64,000 nucleotides of DNA from Pohlia nutans (Eukaryota > Streptophyta > Bryopsida > Bryales > Mniaceae): positions 2,932,001-2,996,000 of the forward strand of contig CM040103.1 in NCBI GenBank assembly GCA_022496805.1. The letters are read 5' to 3'. A model generated the notes under the pieces. That model searched no databases and was not told the DNA's origin. It saw only the letters and a program-made list of their open reading frames with translations. Positions 1-11,269 of the stretch are shown here, one piece after another. Each line of letters begins with the position of its first letter. The first letter of the stretch is position 1. A program made the position numbers and the translations under genes.

Positions 1-1210
1 AGCAGAGGAGCATCAACAGAACTACAATTTTGTTATTGCCGCGTGTTTTGCTGCTGCGCGGTTTCTGTAAACAATGGAGGACAATTTAAAGACTTCCGTG
101 ATCGTGGCTTGGTGGATACTGCGAGTGATACTCTAAAAAGTTCCGGTGCTTCGAATCAAAATGATGCGAGATCTTCTGATTCTGAGAGAGAGGCTTCAGC
201 AGCGCGGGAGGGGCCGGCGTGGATTTAGGTTACCGAGAGCAGAATTGAGCGGGTACGGCTCGGGGATTATTCGAGAACTGGCACCTTAGTTATATCTAGG
301 CTAGGGTTTCGTATTCTGACGAGATGACTCACTTTTGTGCAGGCTATCTTTGATTTCTGGTTCCTCACTCTGATGGCAATTGCTGGTTCGCTTGTAGGTT
401 CCCTGCTTTGGTTCCTTAAGGTCACAATCTGAACCGAGTTGCTCTCTTTCAGGAGCCTTCTATTATAATTCTTGCCATTTTAGTTTGCTCAAACGATAAT
501 TTACATTGAATTACAAAGTAGAGCACATTCTTGAAACTTCTAAAACTATGAACTAGGCAGATCATATCTGTAGAATGGCATTTGGACGGCAGATAAGCGC
601 AAGTTTTGTAAGATAACAGTTTTGATTTGGCTGTGCATGTTCTGACACTAACTGGTTCTTTTTCAGCGTGGAGATTATCACTATTGGGGACAAGAAAATT
701 CTTTTTTGGTTTATCGGATCACCCTTTTAATGTTGGGAGAGTCTAGGAGCTTACTTCTTTTGATTGCTGGATTCTCCACGTTGGTTCCCTGCCCAGGAAT
801 TATACTTTGAGCAATGCGTTCTGCTATTTTTGTGCACCCTAGTTCTTGGCTCAAATCCTCACTTACTGTTTTTATGGAGCAGCTACTGTTCTAGGAATCT
901 GGTATTACAGTATTGCAGGTCTTGGCTGTGATGACATAACCTAGCATGCCTATTATATTTGGTGATAGATTTTCCACTGAAAAAAGGTTGTATCCTGGAA
1001 GTACAGAAGCTTGACCAAAAATCCTGAAGAGACGATGCTCTTTCAAATTTTCATCACACAATTATACATGCTGTACTTGGTCTGAATTTAAGTAATGATC
1101 TAGGCGTTTCTGTTGTTTCACCTACTTTTTGAAGGGCTCTTACCCTTAATAAGAATGTTTATTGTGAAGTGGTTCTGAACTTCTAATAGTTGGCTTGGTG
1201 ATTTGTTCTG
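1..1210. other. Unassigned sequence with one short open frame
   Basis: I recognise no gene here. An open frame at 43-228 (plus) gives a Ser/Asp/Arg-rich peptide with no domain I know and no good start context. The rest is AT-rich, with many stops on both strands and a few CTAGGGTTT-like words. It could be promoter, UTR or intron sequence of a gene that starts before the window. Confidence 0.3.
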
Positions 1211-1723
1211 GTGGGTTTTCAGGTTTGCCTGCACAAATTACATGCTGAGCAATCTGACGATACATGTCTCTACCATGAACAAGAGCAGGAACGCTCTCTT
1301 GATCTTCAGAAGTCCAAAAGTGACGAGTACATTTTTGTGTATTCTAATACCGAAGTGACCCAATTTACTCTTTACTTGAGCTGCAATGAGCCAGATGGTG
1401 AAATTAAGCCTCTATCCCGTCACATTGAAGGGGAAGACTATTCTGTCACTCATTGAGGGGACCACTTTTATGGAACATTCCACTATAAATATGCAAACGT
1501 TTTGCAACAACCAGACAATTCATCGTGTGGAGTGTTTACATTAGCATTTGCAACTGACATTGCATATAAAATAAATCCTAAAACATCAATATACAATATT
1601 TCTAATATGAGACAACATCGAAGAGATTGCATCACAATAAAAAATAATACCATTTCCAAAGCAAAATATAATGGACTACTATATATTAATAATACTTGCA
1701 CAATATATATAAACCATCTTTGA
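1211..1723 (+). pseudogene. Ulp1 (C48) cysteine protease C-terminal remnant
   Basis: Two open stretches in one frame are separated by a single TGA at 1454-1456. The second carries QQPDNSSCGVFTLAFATDI, which fits the Gln/Cys end of Ulp1/SENP-type C48 proteases: a Gln about eight residues before the nucleophile Cys, followed by GVF and a helix. A basic tail ends at 1723. The His-Asp half of the active site is not visible and the 5' part (1211-1453) is unassigned. In plant genomes such free-standing Ulp1 domains usually come from transposons, including some Mutator-like elements. The 3' flank is very AT-rich. I read it as a decayed transposon gene; a host SUMO protease exon is less likely. Confidence 0.5.
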
Positions 1724-1781
1724 ATAAAAGTAAACTTATCTACATATAATAAAATTATTTATATTTTTGTTACATAAACAT

Positions 1782-1905
1782 ATACATACCACTATCATAT
1801 GTATTATATTATATCATCTATACTAAATTTTTCCTATATATGTACCAATGTATCATAAGATATCAATCGTCACTGGTAATGCGAAGAGCAGTGAAGCCCT
1901 AGTTT
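1782..1905. repeat. Dispersed direct repeat, copy 1 (copy 2 at 4885-5001)
   Basis: About 120 bp, including the stretch before and after ATCATAAGATATCAAT, recurs at 4885-5001 with a few differences and a short deletion. Both copies end in GCGAAGAGCAG(T/C)GAAGCCC. The two copies bracket 3 kb, so they could be ends of one insertion or two copies of a small element. I see no terminal inverted repeat. Confidence 0.6.
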
Positions 1906-2231
1906 GTATTTTAAATCAGTTTAGCCTGCATTGGATGGTAGATTTGTCGTCAAGACAATTCCATTTCGTCACCATCACGGTTCTATTTCGCTTCGTCTCC
2001 ACTACTGTTCCACGCCATCTACATGACAATTACAAATATCAGGGTTCCAAATTTGAGTTTGAAATGGTTGAGCCTCATGGATACCCAACAATCAAAATTC
2101 CTCAGTGAAAGGAACAAAATTAGTTCGCTCTGTGCTGAGCATTCAGTTTCGTTTACTCTACCCGGCGAGCTTCTGTTCATATACCCGTTTGAGAAACGGA
2201 CGCTTGCAAACCTTATGGGTTATGCTATTGT

Positions 2232-2267
2232 GACCGGAAAGGGCCAATTGACCGGAAAGGGCCAATT
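2232..2267. repeat. Two-copy 18-bp tandem repeat
   Basis: The 18-bp unit beginning GACCGGAAAGGG occurs twice head to tail without mismatch. No function is evident. Confidence 0.85.
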
Positions 2268-2403
2268 GAAGAAAGGGTCGAGACGTTGGGACTTTGGTTT
2301 GCACGGGTCTGTTTTCCAGGGAGCGGCAAGTCCGTAGAAAAATTCCGAAGAAATTGATGTAAGTTACGGGTATCTCTTGTTTTTATAAATTTATCGATGA
2401 CGC

Positions 2404-3171
2404 GTGGCGGAGGCCGAAGCCACTTTGGAAGAGACCAATGCAAGATTCTCGCAGTCCATGGAAGAGCAGGTCACTTGCCTATTTCAGTTTCTTTCCAAAT
2501 TGTTAGTAAATCTTTTTTTTCTCGAGTGTCTGTCTTTGTGCCGGAAGATCAAGCAGAGCGTTGCAATTCTCTACATAGACTTTTCACTCGCATCGTTCTC
2601 CACTGAAAATTGGCAGTCGTCAAGAGCACGTCAACTCACCCCTATCGGCTACCAATTGCAAAAAAACACAATCCGTGTAGAGTTTGTATGTAGCTCCTTC
2701 AGGTAGCAATTGACACCTCCAACTTGAGGTGAGGTCAAGACTTGATGCATTTCATGCAATTGGAAGTTCATAAAATCTCGCCCTTACCTCTCCGCTTTCT
2801 TAGAAACAAAAACAGAAAAAAAAAACATCATAGTTTGTTCTGAGGTGAGCTTCATTTCTACTATGTATCAAGGAGAGACTTGCTCATGAATCATGGGAAA
2901 GCTGATATTGTCTTGAAGATCCTGATGACCTTCTTAAATTTGTAACAGTTTTTTTTTTGGTTGGGAAACTTAGGTCGTAGTGTAACGTTCTTCACACAAA
3001 ACCAATGCAATTTGATCAACGACACCGCTTTGTATTTACTTCTTCCGTATTCAGTTGTGAGATGGCTGTTCATGAATGTTGAGCTGTGTTTCTTCATGGC
3101 AGACGAAGCTGCTCAATGACAAGAACGCACTGGCATCTCAAGTGAGGAAATTACAGCGGGACGTTGCCAAG
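2404..3171 (+). pseudogene. Two exons resembling At4g15545-type coiled-coil protein
   Basis: An open stretch ending at 2469 (..TNARFSQSMEEQ) is followed by GT. A second stretch, 3103-3171, lies between CAG and GT and joins in the same phase to read TKLLNDKNALASQVRKLQRD. The E/K-rich heptad pattern with a K-L-x-R-D-V-x-K core resembles the coiled-coil segment of the uncharacterised plant At4g15545 family, in which an NxxL..VKKLxRDvxKLE motif recurs. The intron would be 2470-3102. No further exons are obvious on either side, so this is probably a gene fragment or two exons of a larger gene broken by insertions. The family assignment is from pattern memory only. Confidence 0.35.
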
Positions 3172-3179
3172 GTCAGAGG

Positions 3180-4260
3180 GCTAACTTTCTGATTATTGAC
3201 AATCTCAAACTTATATTTCTTGTTCAGTAGGCACTATTCCACTGGTTCTGAATTGAATGTGGTCATTTTTCTTTTGTAACAAAAATAATGATTCTTAATG
3301 TCAGTTTTGTATCATTGTCAAATTGAACAAAAACAATTGCCCTAAATTTTGGATTTGTGAAGCCATTGAATAAAAGCGAGAGTGTGATTGTGTGGCTCCT
3401 TTTTTATTTTCGTAGAAGGCATGTTTGATGCTTTTTAATGGTCACGTATTTGGTGATGTTAGAAATTATGCAATGTTAATTGTATCTGATTTCGACTTGT
3501 CCTATGATGGTTTTGCAATTGGTAGGTTTTTGTACCGCAGTTTTCTAGGTCTAAATTTTTATATGACTTCAATTTCATAGCAATTACATGGTTTATCCAG
3601 AAAATTCAGTGAAATCGTCATCTTCAATTTCTTCGTGATGGAGTTCCTCTGTCCCTTTGTTTCGATCTCCAGGTTGCTTGCCATTTGTTTGTTCATTGGC
3701 GAGTACTTCGATTAACCTGTGATTTTGAGAGCTTTACTTGTGAGGTCACCCTAACTTCAATCAAAGCTCTAATTGTGAGGTCAGAGATGACTTCAGAATC
3801 TGAGTCTTCAGTTCATGTATTATGGAGTTAGCCCTAATTCTGGCGAAAGCTGGATCTTCTTTGCTGACGTGGAATTTGGAGACTTGTGGATTGAAGTGCA
3901 ATTTTGACCGAAGGAAATCTATAGGATTGAGCTTTGGAATTAGGGTGAATGGATCAGGTTTCCTGGTTTACACAACAGATCCAGTTTGGCAAGCTCTCTG
4001 TGGGATGTTTGGTCTCGTTCTCAGGTCCAGATCATTGAGTTGCGCTTGTGGAATATCAGGGCTGATTGAAATTGGTGTGTAGACAGAGAAGTGGCGGCAA
4101 TATTTTTGATCCTATTCACATAAAAGTAGTGAGTGTTTTTTTTATAGTATCAATGAGTCTCATCATTCAGGGGAAAAGTTAGGGTTGTGACTCAGAAATG
4201 GACCGAATTGAGATTCTATTCAAATTTGATGATTGTGCTTAGAGAGTGAGGTTCAGTAAA
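3180..4260. other. No recognisable gene
   Basis: AT-rich DNA without convincing coding potential. The longest open frame (3822-4082, plus) has no motif I recognise and looks incidental. Confidence 0.4.
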
Positions 4261-4269
4261 TAAGTCGTT

Positions 4270-4790
4270 ATTGGATCTTCACCCTATTGACTTCAGGTGA
4301 CATTTGAATTCACAAGGATTTAGTACTTTTTCAATGCAGGAAACTGTGCATCGTTTGGGTTGTATAGTGTGTGGCTACAACATATGAGGCAATTGACAGA
4401 GAATTTGCTGAACCTGAAAACAATTGAACATTTGAATCGGTTTTGAAGCAGGATCTCTATGTCATATCTTCGTCATATTGTACCAGTGTCTAAACGTAGG
4501 ATGTTTATTCCTCTGTAGTCCTGGAGTAGGGTGTGTCTAGAGAGGTGAAGTTCACTAAGAAATATTGAAAGTTGTTGTCATTGGATCATGAACCTATTGA
4601 CTTGGGGTGACATTTGAATTCAAAAGATCGCAGTACTTTTCCAATGCAGGGAAGTTGTGCATCATTCGGGTTGTATAGTATGGTTACAGATTATGAAGCA
4701 GTTGATAGAGAATTGGTTGAACCTGAAACAATTGAACATTCAAATCGGATTTTGAAGAAGAATCTCTATGTCATATCTTCGTCATATTAT
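4270..4790. repeat. Imperfect tandem duplication, about 310-bp period
   Basis: The sequence from 4270 (ATTGGATCTTCACCC) is repeated from 4580 (ATTGGATCATGAACC) for roughly 210 bp with point differences and small indels. Neither copy has a clear long coding frame. It is a local duplication of non-coding or decayed DNA. Confidence 0.65.
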
Positions 4791-5003
4791 AGTGTCTACA
4801 CACAATATGTTTTCGCCTTTGCAATTCTGGAGTGGATTGTCGGTTGTGGCTCGCCGTGACTTGCTACGCATCGCTGCTATTATGCATATACATACCACTG
4901 TCAAATGTATTATATAATATCATATATACCAATATATGTAACAATGTATCATAAGATATCAATCGTCACTGGTAATGCGAAGAGCAGCGAAGCCCTAGTT
5001 ATT

Positions 5004-6134
5004 TTGCAATTAAAATACCAAAAAAATTATGACAATCTGTGGATATATTTGTTGTGATGGGTTACAATGTAATACTCTAAGTGTAGTGATTATTGTAGAT
5101 TTTTTGGTTGCTTTATTTCTTGAGTTTACTTTATCAAGAACACTTTTAATTACTTATTGAAATGTTTTTCAAAAAAGCTTTTGCAGTTGGAGTTAATGTG
5201 TGGCGCCGGAAAATTTTCAATGGTGTGTCAGATTTATGCCCGTGTTGTGAGCTCAGCGCGGAGGAGACACCGATGCACCACTTTCACTCATGTCCTCGAA
5301 CGCCTCAATTATGGGACTATGCTCAGAGTATTATTCACAGATTAGTGGGGGAGCCTCTTGGTCCACACCTGAGATTCAACGTGGAGACAGTGCTAGTTTG
5401 GCTCACCTCTTCCACGGCGTTATAGGTGTGCCCTTCATGTCTGGCACTTACTGCGAGGGACGGTCTTATGGATTGCATGGACCTCTCATAATGCCAAGGT
5501 TTTCCGTAATGAGACTTGGCCGGCTACTAAGCTTCATTTTGACCTATGGGAATCGCTTATTGATACTGGCAAAGCTGCTTGGATGAAAGTTCAAGTTGTT
5601 CATAAGCGTGAGTTAGGAATAAGTTGTAGCAAACGGTTTGACAAGAATTGGTGTTTTTCGGCTCATTTAGCAAAGAGGAAGGGAGGCCAAGTAGAATGGA
5701 ACTACAACCTTCCCCCTCTTGGCATTTTTGTTCCTGATTGAAGGCTGAGGTGGTTAGAAAAAAAATTAAAAACAAAATTAAAAAAAAAAATTAAAAAAAT
5801 AGACCAGCAGGGCCTCCCTGCTTGGCTGTTGTTGCTCGTTTCTTGCAATGGAATAAAGTTGTTCCCCTTGTACCAAAAAAAAAAAAAAACAAAAAAACTT
5901 TTGAACACTTTTGAAAACTTTTGAACTAAGATCTTAGAAATTTTTGGCTAATCAATGCAACATGAAATGGTACATAAAAATTTCACAAATCATCCCCTTT
6001 CTAATCGGTTCACACATGCATGAAGCTAATTTCCCGTAAAATCTGTAGTAAAAAATCCACACTACAAAAATTGCATGACAGATGAGAAATCCTACACAGT
6101 CCAAAAAATGGATGCTTGCTTGGGCAATTAAAGG
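5004..6134 (-). mobile_element. piggyBac-type (TTAA) MITE, split by a LINE
   Basis: 5004-5160 and about 5965-6134 match the left and right parts of the continuous element at about 15,882-16,394. The right end reads GGGCAATTAAAGG followed by TTAA. The family recurs at 28,790-29,177 and 46,783-47,270. The 5' end is truncated here, and the LINE remnant at 5157-5900 interrupts it. The other copy of the segmental duplication (B) lacks the LINE, so the LINE arrived after the copies separated. Confidence 0.55.
5157..5900 (+). mobile_element. LINE (non-LTR retrotransposon) 3'-end fragment
   Basis: The frame 5162-5425 carries the C-terminal zinc-binding region of plant LINE reverse transcriptases (zf-RVT type): a W-R-R-K stretch, a CPCC pair, then HHFHSC and a trailing LW. 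A second frame ending at the TGA 5739-5741 continues with LWIAWTSHNAKVFRNETW, typical of the last segment of such ORFs, so one frameshift separates the parts near 5425. An A-rich 3' UTR (5760-5800) and an oligo(A) tail near 5875-5900 follow. The RT and endonuclease domains are absent: this is a 5'-truncated copy, as usual for LINEs. Strand and polarity are clear; the exact left end is not. Confidence 0.7.
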
Positions 6135-6984
6135 TTAAAACTCTCATCTTGAACATGCACTCTCCCTTGACCTAACACCTGAGTTTGACTGCATCACACT
6201 CCATGCCCATGAAGGTGAAAACCACGGCGATGTCTACATCAGATCAACCTCTCCACATCAGCCAAGTGCGTCCCTTTGGTGAGCCATCACTACCCATTGT
6301 AGAAATCGCGAGCCCAAATTTTCTTGTTGTGACATTACTTTGTGATTATAGAGTCTATCCTCGAAAGAGGGCATCAAGGGCAGAACGCATCATCTTGATC
6401 CTAGTGGCCTAGGTGAAAGCCCTTCCCCCAACAGACTCTTCATTCACGCTAGCCCTACGGGCCAGAGTTACTCTTCTTTTTTGTGACATTATGCATTCAA
6501 CACACCTCTTCTCTGCACTTTACCTGCACTTTGCCTGCACTGTTGAAGATCGTGTCGCCAGGATCACTTTTTTGCAATTCAAAAACGACGCCTCTGCTTG
6601 TTATAGTGTCTTGTCAATTACTTTGTAATACAATATTCACATCAGTCACCAAGGATTACCACAACACCAATGCTGTCAAGAATAGCTCCAGCTCTGCCAT
6701 GAAATCCAATCACTCTACCAATATCACTAGAAAATGGCTCACCTTCCTCATCACCAAAAGGACCATAACTTTTGATATTGGTGTGGATAGTTATTGATAC
6801 TACATTTAAAATGGCAACAATATCACCTTCTGGACCACCTAATTGCATATCTGTGTGCGACAGATACCCACTGATGTGCGTGATGAATTCGAATTGCTCA
6901 AACATCATCTGAAATTCACACTGACATTGATATGATTAATTCACTTCAAAAACAAGAACTATTCACATAATATTCAATAGCCTT

Positions 6985-7140
6985 CCAATAGGGTGCCTTT
7001 TTAGTTTCATCCGCCTTTATATATGGATTCACTAGCCCTCCAAGAGGGTGCCTTCTTTTAGCTTCATCCGCCTTTATATATGGATTCACTAGCCTTCCAA
7101 TAGGGTGCCTTTTAGTTTCATCCACCTTTTATATGGATTA
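6985..7140. repeat. Intronic minisatellite, about 60-bp unit (copy A)
   Basis: Three units, each starting near TAGCC(T/C)TCCAA and ending TATATGGATT, lie in the intron between the jacalin exons. The same array with its own differences is at 17,206-17,365 in copy B. Confidence 0.8.
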
Positions 7141-7290
7141 ACCATTGATTTGTGATTGAATGGACTATTGAATCACATAAACAATTACAAAACACCGTTG
7201 AATTGTGATTAAGTGAGTGCTTTTGATTAATTTACACCATGGTTGATCGCTCTTGCTTAATGCCACTTGCCTCCATAGCTACTAGAATAA

Positions 7291-7325
7291 CCCACATCAT
7301 TTCATCCCCAATAAATTGATGTGGG
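7291..7325. repeat. Short inverted repeat whose loop is flipped relative to copy B
   Basis: CCCACATCA ... TGATGTGGG flank about 18 bp. In copy B (17,529-17,564) the same stems enclose the reverse complement of this loop. See the corresponding finding. Confidence 0.75.
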
Positions 7326-8631
7326 ATATTCCACATCATTCTGTTGAGGAAAGGCTGCAGTCACAGAGGTTAATGAATGTTCTGCACTTATTGCTTGGCA
7401 AAGATACCAAGGGGAAGAAAAATATTGTAATTTACATTGAACTAATGATAAAGAATATGAAACTTACCTCTTTGTATATGTGTCCATATTTGTTATCGCA
7501 GTACATTTTCACAACCGGAATATTAACCAACTCATACTCCACCTCCATTGACCCCACCATTCCCGGAGATTGTGAGTATCTCAACTTGATTCGTTTGATA
7601 GATGTGCCCATGTCACAAAATCTACCACCCCCAGCACCTCCCCATGGTCCTAGAAGCTGTTTCATATAATAGGAATATGGATCATATAGCCACGTCAGAC
7701 ACTTAGACTTATAATACAGTATTCAATCAAAAATCTCTACCATACCTACAAAGCACGTTTGTACAAGCTATGGCAACTAATTAATTAAAATGGAATACAA
7801 TTTGTCTCCCAAAACCACCATCTGGATTTAGCCACTTGACGCGCCTGGACGACGGACAAATTGTAACCTTTCTCTTGACTTCATCCTACACAATTTTCCA
7901 TCCATATAAATTTCTCTTGGTTCTTGTTCTAGTCAACTATCGTTTGAACGGTATGGATCTTCAAATGAAGATATTATGATTTTTTTTAAATAACAGAATT
8001 TTTGTTTATGTCAGGTTTCATTCTTAGTTCAAAACGTGAGACCTTACACATGATTTTCCAAAATAAGTAGAATCAAATAATGGAAATCATACCATCTCAT
8101 AGTCCATGTTATTCCAAATTCGTTACAACAATTTTTGCTTTTTTGGGTTAATTTGGGATACTAATTTGGGACGTTAAAGGGTTAAACCTTAGTCTTTCAA
8201 GCAGACCATACATTGAGGCCACCTTGTGTCGTGACAAATACCCTACGTCATGGTCAGTTTCGACAAAAATTAATTTACTTTTGGTTTTAAAAGTGCCACG
8301 TGTCATCTTGTGATTGATTTAGGATGACGTGGACCTCTCAAAATCTGACCCGGGAATTTAATTTCAACACCAGACTGTCTGAATCTGACCCTCATGTACG
8401 GTATAGAGTATTTTTAATATCCTCTCACACAGACTAACTAGTTTTCTCTTTTTTTTCGTTTATATTTTTTGAAAATGATTCTTGTACAAATCTGCTATGC
8501 AGATGCAGATAATATCTCATGCACAATTTCGAGCGAGCTTCTTCTTTCATAATAATTGTTATCAAAATGGGACGACTTGTTTGTTCATACAAAACCGACA
8601 AGCTTCTACTCCACATTGACACGTGGCTTAC

Positions 8632-8673
8632 CTGTGCTCTTCCCATGGATCTGAACGGCTGAAGCTCTTCTCG
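8632..8673 (-). other. Predicted 42-nt mini-exon linking kinase and jacalin (copy A)
   Basis: On the minus strand this stretch lies between TTGTTGCAG and GTAAGCC, strong acceptor and donor sites. It is 14 codons long and phase 1 at both ends. That fits the kinase exon donor (CTGCGAG then GTACGT, phase 1) and the jacalin acceptor (phase 1). Copy B keeps this exon with the same sites and has it twice. The encoded linker is basic and Ser-rich. Confidence 0.6.
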
Positions 8674-8976
8674 CTGCAACAATTTCTGATCACCTATGGA
8701 AGCACATGTCCAACAATCAAAGTGAGATTTATAATGCTAACAACAGTGACTTCACTGCACCAACGTATTTGAGTATAAAACATATTTGAACCCATGATCA
8801 TATTTTAGTACATACGGTAGTCAGACATACGGACTAAAGGCTTACATTTACTATAGAGATCATGCACAATCATAGTACTCCCTGCAGAAAACAAGCTAGC
8901 ACCCTTCCAATCAAAGGGCTCTCGGAGAGTGGAACTGAAGGAACTGATCGAGAATGTTACGATGCAGAGAATGTTA

Positions 8977-9663
8977 CTCCCTCTGTCCAGAAATAACTGA
9001 CCCATCTTTTGGCGTGTTCTAACTCTTAAAGGTCTGATGGGGATAGTAGATATGTTGGCGTATATTTGTAAATAGAAAGTTCCAAACTGAGACTGTAATA
9101 GCTCATTAAATCATGTCGACATGAATTTTAATTTCACTTTTGATCTTAAACCCATAGGAGGTGTCAAACCATGCCAAACACAATGGAATATTGGTGTATA
9201 ATACTCGTCAGAAAGGGCTCTCTGGACCTTTAAGGGTTAACTTAACGCGCAAAAAAAAAGCCGTCTCAGTACTCCAAAAATAGTCTTTCTTTAATAGTGA
9301 AATGTAGTTTTTGTCACTCTCATCGTCCGCCTCGTTTGAAGTGGACAGGGCTCACTAAGGTAGAGGTACCTAAAACCACCATGAACCTAAAACCACCAAC
9401 TTCTACACCCTTCCTTCATTTTAGGGAAGAAACGTAAATTGTTGGTACATGACTTAATTTTTGAGCAATTGATGCGTAAGTCATGTAATGCGTAAGCCTA
9501 CATCTCCTGCCTGAAACGAAAGAGGGGTGTAGAAGTTGATGGTTTTAGGTGTCATGGTGGTTTAAGGTACTTCTACCTTATTGAAGTAAAAAACATAGAA
9601 CATATATTGCAAAAAAAAATTAAATGGCCAAGAACTAAGACACTTATTTCCAGACAAAGGGGG
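8977..9663. mobile_element. Stowaway-like MITE in intron 1, copy A (with nested MITE)
   Basis: The ends are CTCCCTCTGTCCAG and its near reverse complement (TCTGGAAATAAG on the other strand), flanked by TA on both sides. Plant Stowaway elements (Tc1/mariner type) have CTCCCTC ends and TA target duplications. Orthologous copies are at 20,232-20,682 and 40,930-41,691, so it moved with the segmental duplication. It ends 18 bp downstream of the kinase exon donor. Confidence 0.75.
9358..9578. mobile_element. 221-bp MITE with long TIRs, private to copy A
   Basis: The ends AGGTAGAGGTACC and GGTACTTCTACCT pair over roughly 50 bp, and TA flanks both sides. Copies B and C read straight through at this point (CTCACTGTTGAA and CTCACTCTTGAA), which gives the empty site. 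It is nested in the Stowaway-like element. Confidence 0.75.
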
Positions 9664-9674
9664 TAGATTGGAGC

Positions 9675-11258
9675 TCACGTACCTCGCAGAAGAAGGCCTT
9701 TGATGTATCTAAGCTCTTTGCAGATTTCAGGAAACAGAGGCCGCTTGTGCGAAACGGGATGCCAACATCGCTGGATGAGAGAGGCCAACCGGAGAGGACA
9801 GTCATCCGGAAGCTTTGGCCGCAACGAACCGTCCTTCACTTGCTCCTTGAGCAGGGCGATCATGTAACCGGAGTAAGGATTTTCCCCAGTCAGAATCTCA
9901 CAGCAGATGACGGCAAAGCTGTACACATCCGCTTTCCGGGGATTCAAGTTGGCCTTCTCCGGATCACCTTCGCCGCGGATGACCTCCGGCGCCATCCACA
10001 TGGTGGTCCCTCTGTTCAGCGTCAGATTCGAGTACGTCCGAGTGGTGTTTTTGGTTTTGCTCAGGCCGAAGTCCGCAATCTTCACTGCCGAAACCCTCGA
10101 GGTTGCAGGATCCGCAAGGTTGACGAGAATGTTCCCGGACTTGAGATCCCGATGCGCCATACCCTTGCTGTGAATGTACCGCGTGCCTTCCGCAACTTGC
10201 AGCATCAACCCCACCGCTTGTACATGCGAAAACGGGCGCAACGGAACCAAGTTTTTCCTTCGTCTTTGACGCAGCAATTCCGACAAAAGCGTGGACAGGT
10301 CCTTGTTCATTAGTTCCATTACGAGGTAGCACTATGTGTCTTCCTTGGAGTAGCACAGGAGACGCACGATGTACGGGTGTTGCCCTAATCCCTGTAACGC
10401 AGCCACTTCTTGATCAAACGCATCTGAGTAGTACGTGTTGAAAATCTTCACTGCGTACTTTCCGCCGAGAAGATCGAACTTTCGCACCTGCGCAGACGCG
10501 CCTGTTCCAATGAGGCTGCCGCCGAGATCAAGGTCTTCGGGATTCAGGAACAGCAAGTCAGATGGAACCATGGCGAAGCCCGTGGAGTCTGTAGAGGGTT
10601 CTCGATCAGGTAACTGGATCCAGGAATTCTCGTACTTATCCAGTTTCAGCTTCAGCAATTGATTTGACAACCAGTTCGCGGTGGGATCCTCGAGGCTCAC
10701 GGATCGGAGCTGGTCCTTGAGGCTCTCCTCGTCTTCCTTCATCGCGACCAGGAGCGCGAACTCGTCGCCCACGTTCAGCTGGCCGTCGCAGAGCTCCCGG
10801 CCGAAGGTGACGCGGGACTCCCCCGAGTTGTCCACCAGAATGCTCACCAGCACACACGTGTGCCATTGAATGTCGTACAGCAACCGGGAAAACCTTTCCT
10901 TCATCTCGCCTTGCTCCATAGCTGCTCTTGGCCACTGTTCCGTGGTGACGCGGCTGGCGTTCAGAATCGTTTCGAACTCCTGCAGCACCCCGTGAAGCTC
11001 CTGAAGCACTGCCGTTGTTTTCTCATCTAGAAGCGGGGAGCGTTCAATGTTCTCTAACGTTACCTGTGTGTCATTTGTCAGCTTGCTAACTAGATAACTA
11101 CATTGGTGCCTGTTCATCACGTAATCTCCTGAGCTTTTTGAACTCGAATGCTGCGCAGCCAATCTTTCTATTAACTCCTTGCAAAGATTCAGCAACTCGG
11201 TTGCCTTGGGTGCATCCTTTGTGGAAAATCGCCTAAAATATGTGCGCAACCGTTCCAT
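9675..11258 (-). pseudogene. DUF1221-like protein kinase, copy A, nonsense at codon 309
   Basis: The frame from ATG 11,258 is identical in layout to the intact copy B: an N-terminal helical region of about 215 residues, then a TKL-type kinase domain with glycine loop, Lys, HRDLKSGN, DFGLS and WMAPEV. One codon is TAG (10,332-10,334) where copy B has GAG (Glu in the hinge segment, DTECYLVMEL). This splits the frame into 308 residues and a downstream part restarting at an internal Met. There are no frameshifts, so the loss is recent. The product would be an N-terminal plus N-lobe fragment. The exon probably ends at 9683 (donor GTACGT); the TGA at 9675 lies in the intron. A (TC)n tract at 11,294-11,312 lies in the presumed 5' UTR. 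Confidence 0.85.
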
Positions 11259-11269
11259 GTTGGCCCTCT

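Larger units (their letters stand above)
6642..7649 (-). pseudogene. Jacalin-related lectin exons, copy A (3' part of kinase-jacalin gene)
   Basis: Exon 7468-7649 and exon 6642-6908 join in phase 0: CAAAGAG then gtaagt, and atttcag then ATGATG. They encode one jacalin fold: GPWGGAGGGRF at the start, EFITHISGY at the middle strand, SYGPFGDEEGEPFSS and GRVIGFHGRAG at the carbohydrate-binding end, and stop at 6642. Jacalin domains bind mannose- or galactose-type glycans. A free-standing start (MKQL) exists just upstream at 7665. However, an acceptor (cttctag) at 7650 places GPWGG in phase with the upstream mini-exon and kinase exon, so I favour a fusion gene. The jacalin part itself is open; the gene is classed as broken because of the kinase nonsense codon. 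Confidence 0.8.

Noticed and set aside
9747..10313. Long plus-strand open frames opposite the kinase exons (also 20,859-21,407 and 49,366-49,728)
   Set aside because: They mirror the conserved kinase frame on the other strand; GC-rich codons of the kinase produce them.
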